Source: Clostridia bacterium
Lineage (GTDB): Bacteria > Bacillota_A > Clostridia > Oscillospirales > CAG-382
NCBI GenBank assembly: GCA_017614095.1
Contig: JAGACN010000155.1
Span: 1-11,732, forward strand
DNA: 11,732 bases
Direction: 5' to 3'
Part shown: piece after piece, positions 1-8,344 of the stretch
Position numbering within the stretch: position 1 is the first letter of the stretch
Layout of the letters: each line of letters begins with the position of its first letter
Notes under the pieces: generated by a model
Told to the model about the DNA's origin: nothing
Database searches by the model: none
The model's input: the letters and a program-made list of their open reading frames with translations, nothing else
Program-made: the position numbers and the translations under genes

Positions 1-12
1 CAGAAAGAAGAT

Positions 13-18
13 AAGGAG
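13..18 (+). promoter_or_regulatory. Ribosome binding site of the AAA+ ATPase gene
   Basis: AAGGAG lies six bases upstream of the ATG at 25, a near-perfect Shine-Dalgarno match that fixes the start. No promoter can be judged because only 24 bases upstream are visible. Confidence 0.8.
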
Positions 19-24
19 CGACCT

Positions 25-1959
25 ATGCCTTCCTATTTCGTACGCGTCTGTCTGAGCTATTCGTTTGCTCAGGAAATGAACGAGCGGGACATCTTTCCCG
101 TATCCGTTCTGGAACAGAACCTGCCCGCGGCTTTTCAGACCAAGCGCCTGTTTCACCGGTACACCTTCGGACTGCTTCAGATGGAAGCCGAGAACCCGAA
201 GGCCATCCGGGAAACGGTCAAGACCGTCTGGTCGGACCTGTATCCGAACCATCCGGACGCCGTCCGTCTGATGATTGCCCCCTCTTCGGAGGACGATATC
301 GGCAAACTGATGCGGTCCGTGTATACCGCCTACTACGGGGCGGAGCCCTATCTCGAGATGCTGACGGAGATCGCGGAGATGATCCCGCTGTTAAAGGAGC
401 GCGACGCGATGAAGGCCATCTCGACGCGCAGCTATCTGTTCGCCATCGATCCCGGCTGCGGCTTTACGACGCTGCTGTCCTCATTCGGAGACTTTCTCCG
501 CAGGATGGGCGTGTTCGGCGAGGAGGGCGAACAGCGGTCCAAATACATCGAGTACGTGCTGGGCAAGGAATCGGGCGGCGGGTGCATCGACGCGGACGAT
601 CTGGTCGGCGAACTGAAATCCGCCGAGGAGATCACGCTGAACGTGGTCGGCATGGACATTTCGTACTACCTGGAAGGGCAGAAGCTGGACGAGCTGAGAC
701 AGTTTGTCCGCCGGCTGCGCGATTTGGCCATGACGTACATCTTCGTTTTCCGCATTCCCTATCTGGAAACGAAGGCGATGAAGGATCTCGAGTCGGTACT
801 GGCGGACCAATTGGTCTTGCGAACGGTGGCCATCCCGCCGCTGCACAACCACGTGCTGCGCGAATTCTTCTGGGACGCGCTGAGCCGGTACGGCTACGCG
901 ATGGACGACGCGCTGGTGGAGACCTTTTACCGGAAACTGAACGAGGAACGGACGGACGGCCGATTCTACGGCTTCCGCACGGTGGACAAGATCGCGCGCG
1001 AAATCGTCTTGTGGAAAGCGCGGCACGACGCGGAGTCGGACGCGTGCGGCATCGAGGTCCAGAAGGACCGGATCGTGCCGGACGACCTGGCGAACTACGT
1101 GAAGGATCCGTCCGCCAAGAAGACCGGGTACGACGAACTGTCCGAACTGATCGGCATGGAGACCATTCGCGACCGCATCCGCGAGATCGTGTCCCAGGTC
1201 AAGATCTCCATGCAGAACGAACGGCTGGATCGCCCCTGCATCCATATGCGCTTCGTCGGCGCGCCGGGCACCGGTAAGACGACGGTCGCGCGCATCATCG
1301 GCAAGATCTTCCAGGAGGAGGGAATCCTGCGGAAGGGCGCCTTCCTGGAATACTCCGCGCGGAACCTGTGCGCGGAATACGTCGGCCAGACGGCAGTCAA
1401 GACGGCGGCCATCTGCCGCGACGCCTACGGGTCGGTCCTGTTCATCGACGAGGCGTACGCCCTGTACGAGAACACCCATCAGTCGAACGACTACGGCAAG
1501 GAGGCGCTGACCACCCTCATCTCGGAAATGGAGAACCACCGCGACGACATGATGGTCATCATGGCCGGCTATACGGACGACATGGAGACGCTGATGGAAG
1601 GGAACGCCGGTCTGCGCAGCCGCATGCCGTACGTGATCTCCTTCCCGAACTACACCCGCGACCAGCTGCACGCCATCTTCATGAGCATGGTGTCCAGACA
1701 TTTCGACTACACCCCGGAACTGGAAGCGGAGTCCAGGACGTATTTCAACGACCTGTCGGATTCCTTCGTCCAGTCGCGCGAATTCTCCAACGCCCGGTTC
1801 GTCCGGAACCTTTACGAACGGACCTGGTCCAAGGGCGCTTTGCGCGCGTCCATGGCCGGCCTGTCCCAGATCGCGCTGACGAAAGAGGATTTCATCGCCG
1901 CCAGCAGCGAGAAGGAATTCCGCGAAAAGCTCAAACAGACCATCAAGGTCGGCTTCTGA
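25..1959 (+). CDS. AAA+ ATPase of CbbX/SpoVK type with degenerate N-terminal P-loop module
   Basis: A complete 644-residue protein. The C-terminal half (about residues 365-640) is a CbbX/SpoVK-like AAA+ domain: Walker A GAPGTGKT at 412-419, Walker B VLFIDEAY at 471-478, and an arginine-finger segment GLRSRMP around 529-535 followed by FPNYT, typical of this subfamily. Such proteins remodel or disassemble partner proteins as ring oligomers using ATP. The N-terminal half is not recognised as a known domain, but residues 142-149 read DPGCGFTT, a P-loop shape in which the Walker lysine is Phe147. The hydrophobic strand at 238-245 (YIFVFRIP) lacks the Asp-Glu pair of a Walker B, so this may be a second, inactive AAA-like module. 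No signal peptide or membrane segment is evident. The start is supported by AAGGAG at 13-18, six bases before the ATG. The substrate is unknown; upstream genes lie outside the window. The gene converges on the minus-strand operon. Confidence 0.9.
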   Translation: MPSYFVRVCLSYSFAQEMNERDIFPVSVLEQNLPAAFQTKRLFHRYTFGLLQMEAENPKAIRETVKTVWSDLYPNHPDAVRLMIAPSSEDDIGKLMRSVYTAYYGAEPYLEMLTEIAEMIPLLKERDAMKAISTRSYLFAIDPGCGFTTLLSSFGDFLRRMGVFGEEGEQRSKYIEYVLGKESGGGCIDADDLVGELKSAEEITLNVVGMDISYYLEGQKLDELRQFVRRLRDLAMTYIFVFRIPYLETKAMKDLESVLADQLVLRTVAIPPLHNHVLREFFWDALSRYGYAMDDALVETFYRKLNEERTDGRFYGFRTVDKIAREIVLWKARHDAESDACGIEVQKDRIVPDDLANYVKDPSAKKTGYDELSELIGMETIRDRIREIVSQVKISMQNERLDRPCIHMRFVGAPGTGKTTVARIIGKIFQEEGILRKGAFLEYSARNLCAEYVGQTAVKTAAICRDAYGSVLFIDEAYALYENTHQSNDYGKEALTTLISEMENHRDDMMVIMAGYTDDMETLMEGNAGLRSRMPYVISFPNYTRDQLHAIFMSMVSRHFDYTPELEAESRTYFNDLSDSFVQSREFSNARFVRNLYERTWSKGALRASMAGLSQIALTKEDFIAASSEKEFREKLKQTIKVGF

Positions 1960-1975
1960 CCGACCCCTTGAAAAC

Positions 1976-2015
1976 AGAACGCGCCGCTGTCCGGTCCGGA
2001 CAGCGGCGTTCGTAT
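1976..2015. terminator. Bidirectional intrinsic terminator between convergent genes
   Basis: The arms at 1982-1993 and 1997-2008 are perfect inverted repeats (CGCCGCTGTCCG and its complement), giving a 12-bp GC-rich stem with a 3-base loop. On the plus strand it is followed by TTCGTATTTT. On the minus strand it is followed by GTTCTGTTTTC. It lies 22 bases after the stop of the AAA+ gene and 28 bases after the stop of the zinc-ribbon gene, so it can serve both. The U-runs are modest but the stem is very strong. Confidence 0.85.
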
Positions 2016-2036
2016 TTTCGGGCGTTTTGCAGAGGG

Positions 2037-2606
2037 TTATCCGTTTTTTTGTTTCTCCTCGATCCGGTCGAAGATCTCCGCGCGCGACTTCGTACGGACG
2101 AAGTTGATGATGAAAAAGATCGCGGCAACTTCGTTGAACAGGACGCAGAAGACGATCATGCCGACCGCCGTGCAGCGCTTGCGCGCGACGGCAACGTCGG
2201 TATAGACGGCGGAGAGGTAGTAGCCTGCTTTCGGGGCCATCTTCAGACTGATGATCGCGCTGGGCAGCAGGACGAGCAGTCCGACGCACAGCCAGAAGAC
2301 GGCCGCCGCGCCGAAGACGACGAAGGTGCCGGCGCTGGTCTGCGGACTGTCGTACGTACGGCCGAGAACAAAACCCATGAGCGCAAGAAAGAAACCGCTC
2401 GAGATGAGGAAGATGGACGCGATCAGCGCAACGATCCCGCCGATCTTCCAGGCGATCCGTTCGCCGCGCAAAAGACCGGTCATTTGCTGCAGGGCGGCCG
2501 TTTCCTCTTCCGTATAGGCAGGCCCGTTGTCCTGCATGGCGCCGCACTGCGGGCAGGTGACGGCAAGATCGTCGATGACCATGCCGCAAGCTTTACATAC
2601 TTTCAT
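2037..2606 (-). CDS. Zinc-ribbon membrane protein, function unknown
   Basis: A 189-residue protein opening with a small zinc ribbon: Cys4-x2-Cys7 and Cys18-x2-Cys21, the second pair inside a CPQCG motif. A polar linker follows, then three hydrophobic segments at about 53-82, 93-120 and 145-168, the first long enough to make two crossings. The tail is charged and lysine-rich. This is the common 'zinc ribbon plus membrane helices' layout of Bacillota proteins, for which no biochemical role can be inferred. It is the last gene of the operon: its first 14 bases overlap the end of the VanZ-like gene, and the bidirectional terminator follows 28 bases after its stop. The start is supported by AGAAGG upstream of the ATG. 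A much longer antisense-like frame over the same DNA is composition-driven and was not accepted. Confidence 0.8.
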   Translation of the reverse strand: MKVCKACGMVIDDLAVTCPQCGAMQDNGPAYTEEETAALQQMTGLLRGERIAWKIGGIVALIASIFLISSGFFLALMGFVLGRTYDSPQTSAGTFVVFGAAAVFWLCVGLLVLLPSAIISLKMAPKAGYYLSAVYTDVAVARKRCTAVGMIVFCVLFNEVAAIFFIINFVRTKSRAEIFDRIEEKQKNG

Positions 2607-3117
2607 TTCGTAGTACCTTCTTTCTGTGGATTTTTCGCCGGATGGCCCGGATCAGCAGCGCGATCAGGAAGGCGATCAGGATGCCGGCCAGCGCGCCGCA
2701 GAGATCCAAAAGGACGTCCGACCATTGCGGGCCCCGCCCTTCGGAGCTGAGCTGGATGGCTTCGTCGGATAACGCGGTCAGGAAGCAAAGGAGCGGGCAG
2801 AGGAGATAGAGGAGCTTTTTCTTTCCGGCCGGCCGGAAGAACCAGACGGTCAGCAGCGTCAAAACGCCGAGTCCGAAGAATTCCGTGAAGTGCGCGGTCT
2901 TCCGGACGTAGTGGGAAATGTTTTCGTAGGTGGGCGGCACGTTGACGGCAGGCAGTATTTCCTCGTAGACGGGTTTGACCACTTCCACCACCTGCGCGCT
3001 CTGTTCGCCGGATTCTTCGGCGTCCTTCATGGAGTTGGAGAAGATCCAGATCTGCAAAGCGAGCGTCAGGACAAGGAAGACGATCGGGAGGATCAGACGT
3101 TTGCGGGACCGTTTCAT
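2593..3117 (-). CDS. VanZ-like family membrane protein
   Basis: A 174-residue membrane protein with hydrophobic segments at about 8-26, 76-95, 101-118 and 134-157 and a basic C-terminus. The VanZ-family signatures are present: FSNSM after the first helix, RKTAHFTEF at 72-80 before the second, and DEAIQ at 118-122 followed by GRGPQWSDVLLDLCG, the Asp-rich stretch before the last helix. VanZ from the vancomycin cluster confers low-level teicoplanin resistance, but most relatives sit in non-resistance settings and their activity is unknown. This copy should therefore not be called a resistance gene. Its ATG overlaps the recN stop as ATGA, with only a weak ribosome site, so translation is probably coupled to recN. 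Its 3' end overlaps the zinc-ribbon gene by 14 bases. Confidence 0.85.
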   Translation of the reverse strand: MKRSRKRLILPIVFLVLTLALQIWIFSNSMKDAEESGEQSAQVVEVVKPVYEEILPAVNVPPTYENISHYVRKTAHFTEFFGLGVLTLLTVWFFRPAGKKKLLYLLCPLLCFLTALSDEAIQLSSEGRGPQWSDVLLDLCGALAGILIAFLIALLIRAIRRKIHRKKVLRNESM

Positions 3118-4799
3118 GTCGCGTCACCGTGCAGCAGCTCCGCAGCCGCTTTCCGGACGGCGTCCGTGATCTGCAGACCGCCCATGATGCGGGACAGTTC
3201 GCTTATTCGGCCGGGCTCGTCCAGCAGTTCGACGGCCGTTTCCGTCCGTCCGCCGACGTCCGCTTTCGAAATGCGGTAATGGTTCTCGGCGCGGGCGGCC
3301 AGCTGCGCGGCGTGCGTGACGCAGATCACCTGCGAGCCGGTCTCTTCCGCGACGCGGGCCATCATGCGCCCGATCTTTTCGTTCGTTTTGCCGGAGATGC
3401 CGGCGTCGATCTCGTCGAAGATCATCGTCGGGGTCTGTTCGGCGTCCGCCAGCGCGAACTGCAGGCAGAGCATCATCCGGGACAGCTCGCCGCCGGAAGC
3501 GATCTTTCCGATCGGCTTGGGCTCCTCGCCGGCGTTGGCGCTGACCGCGAAGGAAACGAGGTCCGCGCCGTCCGGTCCGAACGTCCCGTTCCCGTCCCCG
3601 GCCGGCAGGACCGTGATGAGGAAACGGACATTCGGCATGTCCAGCTCCGTCAATGCCTGCCGGACGGATGTCGACAGGGTCTCGGCCGCTTTCTTTCGGG
3701 TGGCGGACAGTTCTTCCGCGGTGGAGAGCAGTTCTTTCTGTTTCTCTGTTAGCTTTTCCCGGATCTCTTCCAGGTCGTCTTCCGTCCGTCCGAGTTTGTC
3801 GAGATCCTCTTTGAGGGAAGCCGCTTTGGCGGCCAGTCCCGCTTCGTCCGTTTTGTATTTGCGTTCCAGTGAGGAAAGCAGATCCAGCCGGTCTTCCACC
3901 TTCTGCAGACGCGCGGCCGGGTTTTCGCCCGGCTCGGCGTACTGCTCCAGCGTTTCCGCAATATCCGTCAGTTCCGCTTTGACGTTGTCCAGCCGTTCCA
4001 GCAGTTCGTCGCCGTCGGGCAGCACGTCCGCAAGCCTGCGCAGCGCGTTCGAGGCGGTCCGGACGTCGGAAACGGCGGACCGATCGGACCGGTAGAGCGC
4101 CTGGTAGGCGGTACCGGCCTGCTCGGCGATGCGTTCGCGGTTGGCCAGCAGCGCGTGTTCGGCGGTCAGTTCCGCCTCTTCGCCGACGCGGATCCTGGCC
4201 TGTTCCAGTTCGTTCGCCTGGTAGGCCAGCAGGTCCCGCTTTTCCTCCAGCGCGTCCGCTTCCTTTTTCCGGTCCTCCAGTTCTTTCCGGAGGGCTCTCG
4301 CTTCGCCGTAGACGGCGCGGTAGCGGGCCTTCTGTTCGCCGTTCTTCGCGTAGGCGTCCAACAGTTCGCGCTGCCGCTCTTCGGTCGACAGCCCGATCGT
4401 GTCCTGCTGGCCGTGGATGTGGATGAGCAGGGGAGCGATCTCCCGCAGTTTGGACAGCGGAACGGCGCGTCCGTTTATTTTGACGGTCCCGCGCCCGTCC
4501 GCGAACAGACGGCGCTGGATGAACAGGTTCCCGTCTTCGTCCGGAGAAACGTCCGCTTCCGTCAGTTTGTCCCGGAGGATGCCTTCCGGCACGTAGAAGA
4601 GGCCTTCCGTCAGCGCGGAGTCCTCACCGGACCGGATCCGTTCCCGTTCGCCGCGGCTGCCGCACAGCAGACCGATGGCGTCGATCAGGATGCTCTTGCC
4701 CGCGCCGGTCTCGCCCGTGAACGCGGAAAAGCCGCCGTTCAGGTCCAGATCCAGCAGACGGATCAGAGCGATGTTTTCAATATGCAGTGACACCAGCAC
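3114..4799 (-). CDS. recN: DNA repair protein RecN (SMC-like ATPase)
   Basis: RecN is an SMC-like ATPase of double-strand-break repair that acts early at DNA ends in Gram-positive bacteria. At 561 residues this copy has the usual family length. Motifs in order: Walker A GETGAGKS at 29-36, Q-loop HGQQD at 129-133, a long charged heptad-like region about 155-380 forming the coiled-coil arms, ABC signature ASGGELSRM at 434-442, Walker B TMIFDEIDAG at 458-467, and the H-loop His496 in VTHAAQ. All nucleotide-binding elements are intact. The start is GTG at 4799, chosen because AAGGAGG lies eight bases upstream (4808-4814) and the resulting N-terminus (MLVSLHIENIALI) fits the family; the next in-frame GTG is too far from that site. 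It follows nadK after a 42-base gap and overlaps the VanZ-like gene by 4 bases. Confidence 0.97.
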   Translation of the reverse strand: MLVSLHIENIALIRLLDLDLNGGFSAFTGETGAGKSILIDAIGLLCGSRGERERIRSGEDSALTEGLFYVPEGILRDKLTEADVSPDEDGNLFIQRRLFADGRGTVKINGRAVPLSKLREIAPLLIHIHGQQDTIGLSTEERQRELLDAYAKNGEQKARYRAVYGEARALRKELEDRKKEADALEEKRDLLAYQANELEQARIRVGEEAELTAEHALLANRERIAEQAGTAYQALYRSDRSAVSDVRTASNALRRLADVLPDGDELLERLDNVKAELTDIAETLEQYAEPGENPAARLQKVEDRLDLLSSLERKYKTDEAGLAAKAASLKEDLDKLGRTEDDLEEIREKLTEKQKELLSTAEELSATRKKAAETLSTSVRQALTELDMPNVRFLITVLPAGDGNGTFGPDGADLVSFAVSANAGEEPKPIGKIASGGELSRMMLCLQFALADAEQTPTMIFDEIDAGISGKTNEKIGRMMARVAEETGSQVICVTHAAQLAARAENHYRISKADVGGRTETAVELLDEPGRISELSRIMGGLQITDAVRKAAAELLHGDAT

Positions 4800-4807
4800 G
4801 GGGAAAG

Positions 4808-4814
4808 CCTCCTT
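4808..4814 (-). promoter_or_regulatory. Strong ribosome binding site that fixes the recN GTG start
   Basis: The minus strand reads AAGGAGG eight bases before GTG 4799. It is one of the best Shine-Dalgarno matches in the operon, and it decides for the non-ATG start. Confidence 0.8.
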
Positions 4815-4820
4815 CCATAG

Positions 4821-4834
4821 AATATTGTATACGA
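4821..4834 (-). promoter_or_regulatory. Possible -10 element in the nadK-recN gap
   Basis: The 42-base gap holds an AT-rich island whose minus strand reads GTATACAATATTC. It contains TACAAT, a 5/6 match to TATAAT. No convincing -35 hexamer was found 16-18 bases upstream, where the DNA is GC-rich nadK coding sequence. An internal promoter giving recN some independent expression is possible but weakly supported. Confidence 0.25.
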
Positions 4835-4841
4835 TCGGCCG

Positions 4842-5699
4842 CTAGGACAGCTTGCGCAGCAGCACTTCGTAGAAATTGGCGTTTTTCAGTTTGACCAGCC
4901 GCAGGCAGGAGGGCGACCGGGATACGGTCAGCCTGCCGCCTTCGGGCAGGGTGGAGACCACTTTGCCGTCGCAGGTCACGGCGGCGGAGCCCTCCGCGGC
5001 GATCTCCAGAACGGATTCCGGGGAGAAGACCATCGGATGGACGGAGGACAGCGTGAACGCGGCCAGCGGACAGAGCACCAGCGCGTTCAGTTTGGGGTCG
5101 ATGATGGGGCCGCCGGCGGACAGGTTGTAGGCCGACGAGCCGGTCGGGGTGGACAGGATCATGCCGTCCGCCCGGTAGCTGCTCACTTCGTGGCCGTCGC
5201 AATAGAGTTTCAGTTTCAGGATCTTCCCGGCCTGCTCCCGGCAGATGACCGTCTCGTTCAGCGCAAGGAAGGGGCCGGTCACGGCTCCGCTTACGTCCTT
5301 GACGGACACGTCCAGCAGCATCCGGTTTTCGACGGGCGCTTCGGACAGGCCGTCCAGCAGCTGCAGTTCGCCGGTCTCCAGTTCGGTCATGTATCCGACG
5401 TTGCCGAAATTGATGCCCAATAGCGGAATCGGTTCGCCCTGTCCGTTCGGGTGGGCGCACGCCAGGTGCGCGGCGCGCAGCATAGTGCCGTCGCCGCCCA
5501 GCACGACCGCGAGGTCGTTTTTCGCGAAGGCCGTTTCCGGCGCGCAGAAGGGAAGGCCGTCGCTCTCATAGGCTTTGTCCGTCACGCAGACGGTCCAGCC
5601 GAGCGTACGCAGTTTGTCCGTCACCGCGCGGAGCGGTTCCGCGGGCAGCGTTTTGCGTGTATTCGGATACAGGCATACGGTATGGGTTTGGATCCGCAT
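4842..5699 (-). CDS. nadK: NAD kinase
   Basis: This enzyme phosphorylates NAD to NADP in the cytoplasm, using ATP or polyphosphate, and is the only known route to NADP in most bacteria. The 285-residue protein has normal family length. Visible motifs are the GGDGT phosphate-binding loop at 68-72, the GINFGNVGYM segment at 95-104, the conserved Asn-Glu pair at 148-149 (ALNET), and the glycine-rich ADGMILSTPTGSSAY stretch at 177-191 with SAGGP after it. It starts three bases after the tlyA stop, with AAGGAG inside the 3' end of tlyA as ribosome site. In many Clostridia an argR gene follows nadK; here only 42 bases separate it from recN. Confidence 0.97.
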   Translation of the reverse strand: MRIQTHTVCLYPNTRKTLPAEPLRAVTDKLRTLGWTVCVTDKAYESDGLPFCAPETAFAKNDLAVVLGGDGTMLRAAHLACAHPNGQGEPIPLLGINFGNVGYMTELETGELQLLDGLSEAPVENRMLLDVSVKDVSGAVTGPFLALNETVICREQAGKILKLKLYCDGHEVSSYRADGMILSTPTGSSAYNLSAGGPIIDPKLNALVLCPLAAFTLSSVHPMVFSPESVLEIAAEGSAAVTCDGKVVSTLPEGGRLTVSRSPSCLRLVKLKNANFYEVLLRKLS

Positions 5700-5702
5700 G
5701 AG

Positions 5703-6443
5703 TCAGTTCTCCTTCCGAAAGAGCGCGAGGTATTCCCGGTTCCCGTCGCCGCCGAGGATGGGGGAATCCATCCATTGCATCAGCCGGAGTCCTTCTCCGG
5801 CAGCTGCGGCCTGCAGTCTGTCCAGGATCTTTTTGAACTTTTTGCCGTCCGGGTCGCGCACGATGCCGTTCTTTCCGACCAGTTCCGGGCCGGCTTCGAA
5901 TTGCGGCTTGATCAGGGTGATCAAGCGTCCGCCCTGCGGCAAAAGGGAGGACAACGCGGGATAGATCAGGGATTGCGAGATGAAGGACACGTCCATGACG
6001 GCCATGTCCGGCAGGAGCGGGAACAGGTCCTTCGTCATATAGCGGGCGTTGGTCTGCTCTATGCTGACCACGCGCGGGTCGGACCGGAGCGACGGATCCA
6101 GCTGTCCCTTCCCGACGTCGACCGCATAGACGGTCTTCGCGCCGCGCCGGAGCAGGCAGTCGGTGAACCCGCCGGTCGACGCGCCGACGTCCAATACCGT
6201 TTTGCCGGCGGGCGAGACGGAAAAGCCGTCCAGCGCGGCAGCCAGTTTCAGACCGGCCCGGGAGACGTAGGCGTCCGGTTCGGGATCGACGTCCAGAACG
6301 TCCGATGCGGACACGGGAAACGCGTTTTTGGTGACCGTCTGTCCGTTGACGCGGACGCGGCCTTCGGAAATGGCATCGACGGCTTTCGCGCGGCTGGGGA
6401 ACAGCCCGCGCTCCGTCAGTTCGCGGTCAAGTCTCATCGGCAT
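5703..6443 (-). CDS. tlyA: TlyA-family rRNA (cytidine-2'-O)-methyltransferase
   Basis: TlyA enzymes 2'-O-methylate cytidines of ribosomal RNA using S-adenosylmethionine. In mycobacteria loss of TlyA gives capreomycin resistance; the old label 'hemolysin' is historical. The 246-residue protein has an N-terminal S4 RNA-binding domain (about 3-60, with RLDRELTERGL at 4-14) and an FtsJ/RrmJ-like methyltransferase domain. The SAM-binding loop is LDVGASTGGF at 84-93. A likely catalytic Lys-Asp-Lys-Glu set is visible as Lys66, Asp151 (VMDVSF), Lys179 (IKPQFE) and Glu237 (NREYL). The chosen ATG at 6443 overlaps the end of dxs by 17 bases. A second ATG six bases further in is equally possible, since no strong ribosome site distinguishes them and translation is probably coupled to dxs. 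Confidence 0.95.
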   Translation of the reverse strand: MPMRLDRELTERGLFPSRAKAVDAISEGRVRVNGQTVTKNAFPVSASDVLDVDPEPDAYVSRAGLKLAAALDGFSVSPAGKTVLDVGASTGGFTDCLLRRGAKTVYAVDVGKGQLDPSLRSDPRVVSIEQTNARYMTKDLFPLLPDMAVMDVSFISQSLIYPALSSLLPQGGRLITLIKPQFEAGPELVGKNGIVRDPDGKKFKKILDRLQAAAAGEGLRLMQWMDSPILGGDGNREYLALFRKEN

Positions 6444-8295
6444 TTATCCACGTCTGGATCTCGGATGCGATCTGGTCGGGCTGGAACCCGCACAGCCGGA
6501 AGAGGTCTTCGTTGCTTCCGTGCGGGAGGAACCGGTCCTCCACGGCGCGGATGCGGAACTGCTGGCCGGCGGCCAGCCCGTTCTCGGCGAGCGACGAGAA
6601 GAGATGTTCGCCGACGCCGCCTTCCCGCATGCCCTCTTCGAGGAAATACAGATAGGGGATGTCCCGCGCGAGCACGCGGATCTTCTCGGGATTGAGCGGT
6701 TTGATCTTGACCAGTTTGATGATGCGGACGGAGATGCCCGCTTTATACAGCTCGTCCGCCGCCAGCAGCGCTTTTTCGGTGATGATGCCGTAGGTCATCA
6801 AAGCGACGGAGGGATTGCGTCCGAAGTCTAAGACGCGCGGCCCGCCGATGACGCGGAAAACGTCGCGGCGGTATTCTTTTTCGCCGCCTTTGGGATAGCG
6901 CACGACGGACGGTCCGTCCAGAGTCAGCGCCTCGCGCAGACAGCCGCGCAGTTCGTCGAAGGATTCCGGGGAATAGATGGTGAATCCGGGGAGCGCGTTG
7001 GCGAAGGAAACGTCGAAAATGCCGTGGTGGGTGACGCCGTCCGGCCCGACGAATCCGGCGCGGTCCAGGGCGAACACCACGGGCAGGTGCTGAATGGCGC
7101 AGTCGTGCAGCATCTGGTCGTAGCACCGCTGCGCGAACGTGGAGTAGACGGCGAACACGGGCCGCATCCCTTTGGCGGCCAGTCCGCACGCGAAGGTCGC
7201 CGCGTGTTCCTCCGCGATGCCGACGTCGAAGAAGCGGTCCGGGAACCGTTCCTGGAAGGGAATCAATCCGGTGCCGTCCGGCATGGCTGCCGTGATGGCG
7301 CAGATGCGCGGATCTTCTTCGGCCAGTTCGCACAGCAGATCGCCGAAGACGGAAGAGAAAGTGGGCTTGTCCGACGGACGGACGCCCTCCTCCAGGGAGA
7401 AGGGACCGACGCCGTGGTACAGGTCCGGGCGCTCTTCGGCAGGGGCGTAGCCCTTTCCTTTTTTCGTGCAGATGTGTACGACGGAGCATTTCCCGTCGTT
7501 TTTCGCTTCCGTCAGGATGGTCTCCAGCAGGCTTTCGTCGTTGCCGTCCAGCGGGCCGTAATAGGACAGGCCCAGATGCTCGAAGAAATTCTCGCGGACC
7601 AGGAGATGCTTGAATCCGCGCTTGATCCAGCTGCTGAACCGGACGAGTCCCTTGCCGATGAGCGGGATGCGAAGGAAGAACTGCTTGATCCTGTTCTTCA
7701 TCCGGTAGTATTTCGCGGAGTTGCGGAAGCGGCTGAGATAGTTGTCCATCGCGCCGACGTTTTTGGCGATGGACATGTTGTTGTCGTTCAAAATGATGAT
7801 GAGGTTGGCGCACGGGGCGCAGTTGTTCAGCGCTTCGAACGCCATGCCGCCGGTGAAGGCGCCGTCGCCCAGGACGGCAACGGTAATCGCGTCGGACCCG
7901 TTCAGCATGTTCGCGCGCGCGATGCCGACCGCGGCGGAAACGGAGGTGGAGCTGTGTCCGCATCCGAACGCGTCGCAATCCGATTCCTCCCGGTTCGGGA
8001 ATCCGGACAGACCGCCGTAGGTCCGGAGCGTGGACAGGCGGTCCCGGCGGCCGGTCAGCATTTTATGTACGTAGGACTGGTGGCCGACGTCGAACAGGAT
8101 GCTGTCTTCGGGGCAGGAAAACACGCGGTGAAGCGCGACGGTCAGTTCCACGGCGCCCAGGTTGGACGCGAGATGACCTCCGGTCGCCGAGACGGTCTCC
8201 AGCAGTTCTTGCCGGATCTCCTCGATGAGCGAAGGGATCTGCTCCGCCGGGATTTGTTTGATATCGTTCGGTTGTTGGATGGAATCGAGCAGCAT
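6427..8295 (-). CDS. dxs: 1-deoxy-D-xylulose-5-phosphate synthase
   Basis: Dxs condenses pyruvate with glyceraldehyde 3-phosphate to give DXP, the entry step of the MEP isoprenoid pathway and also a precursor of thiamine and pyridoxal. The protein has 622 residues, the usual length. Key elements are His41 in TGGHLASNLG, DVGHQSYVHK at 69-78, the thiamine-diphosphate motif GDGAFTGG at 143-150 ending at the Asn-rich LNDNNMSIA near 169-177, the catalytic Glu362 in GIAEEHA, and DRAG at 411-414 followed by THHG. The transketolase C-terminal domain starts near 490. It lies 49 bases after the OapA-like gene, with GAGG five bases before the ATG, and overlaps tlyA. IspA, which uses the downstream products of this pathway, is encoded just beyond the OLE RNA in the same operon. 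Confidence 0.97.
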   Translation of the reverse strand: MLLDSIQQPNDIKQIPAEQIPSLIEEIRQELLETVSATGGHLASNLGAVELTVALHRVFSCPEDSILFDVGHQSYVHKMLTGRRDRLSTLRTYGGLSGFPNREESDCDAFGCGHSSTSVSAAVGIARANMLNGSDAITVAVLGDGAFTGGMAFEALNNCAPCANLIIILNDNNMSIAKNVGAMDNYLSRFRNSAKYYRMKNRIKQFFLRIPLIGKGLVRFSSWIKRGFKHLLVRENFFEHLGLSYYGPLDGNDESLLETILTEAKNDGKCSVVHICTKKGKGYAPAEERPDLYHGVGPFSLEEGVRPSDKPTFSSVFGDLLCELAEEDPRICAITAAMPDGTGLIPFQERFPDRFFDVGIAEEHAATFACGLAAKGMRPVFAVYSTFAQRCYDQMLHDCAIQHLPVVFALDRAGFVGPDGVTHHGIFDVSFANALPGFTIYSPESFDELRGCLREALTLDGPSVVRYPKGGEKEYRRDVFRVIGGPRVLDFGRNPSVALMTYGIITEKALLAADELYKAGISVRIIKLVKIKPLNPEKIRVLARDIPYLYFLEEGMREGGVGEHLFSSLAENGLAAGQQFRIRAVEDRFLPHGSNEDLFRLCGFQPDQIASEIQTWINADET

Positions 8296-8344
8296 GACGG
8301 CCTCGTTTCGGTTTTCTTCTTAAATATATATGTTTCGCTCCGCC

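Noticed and set aside
481..2589. A 702-codon open frame on the minus strand opposite the AAA+ gene and across the terminator
   Set aside because: It is rich in Arg, His and Leu with no domain pattern, runs over a strong terminator and out of frame through the zinc-ribbon gene, and has no ribosome site. It arises from the GC-rich third positions of the real genes.
2593..3117. VanZ-like protein as a glycopeptide resistance gene
   Set aside because: No vanS/R, vanH, vanA or vanX homologue is nearby. The family is widespread in Bacillota outside resistance clusters, and this copy is embedded in a housekeeping operon.
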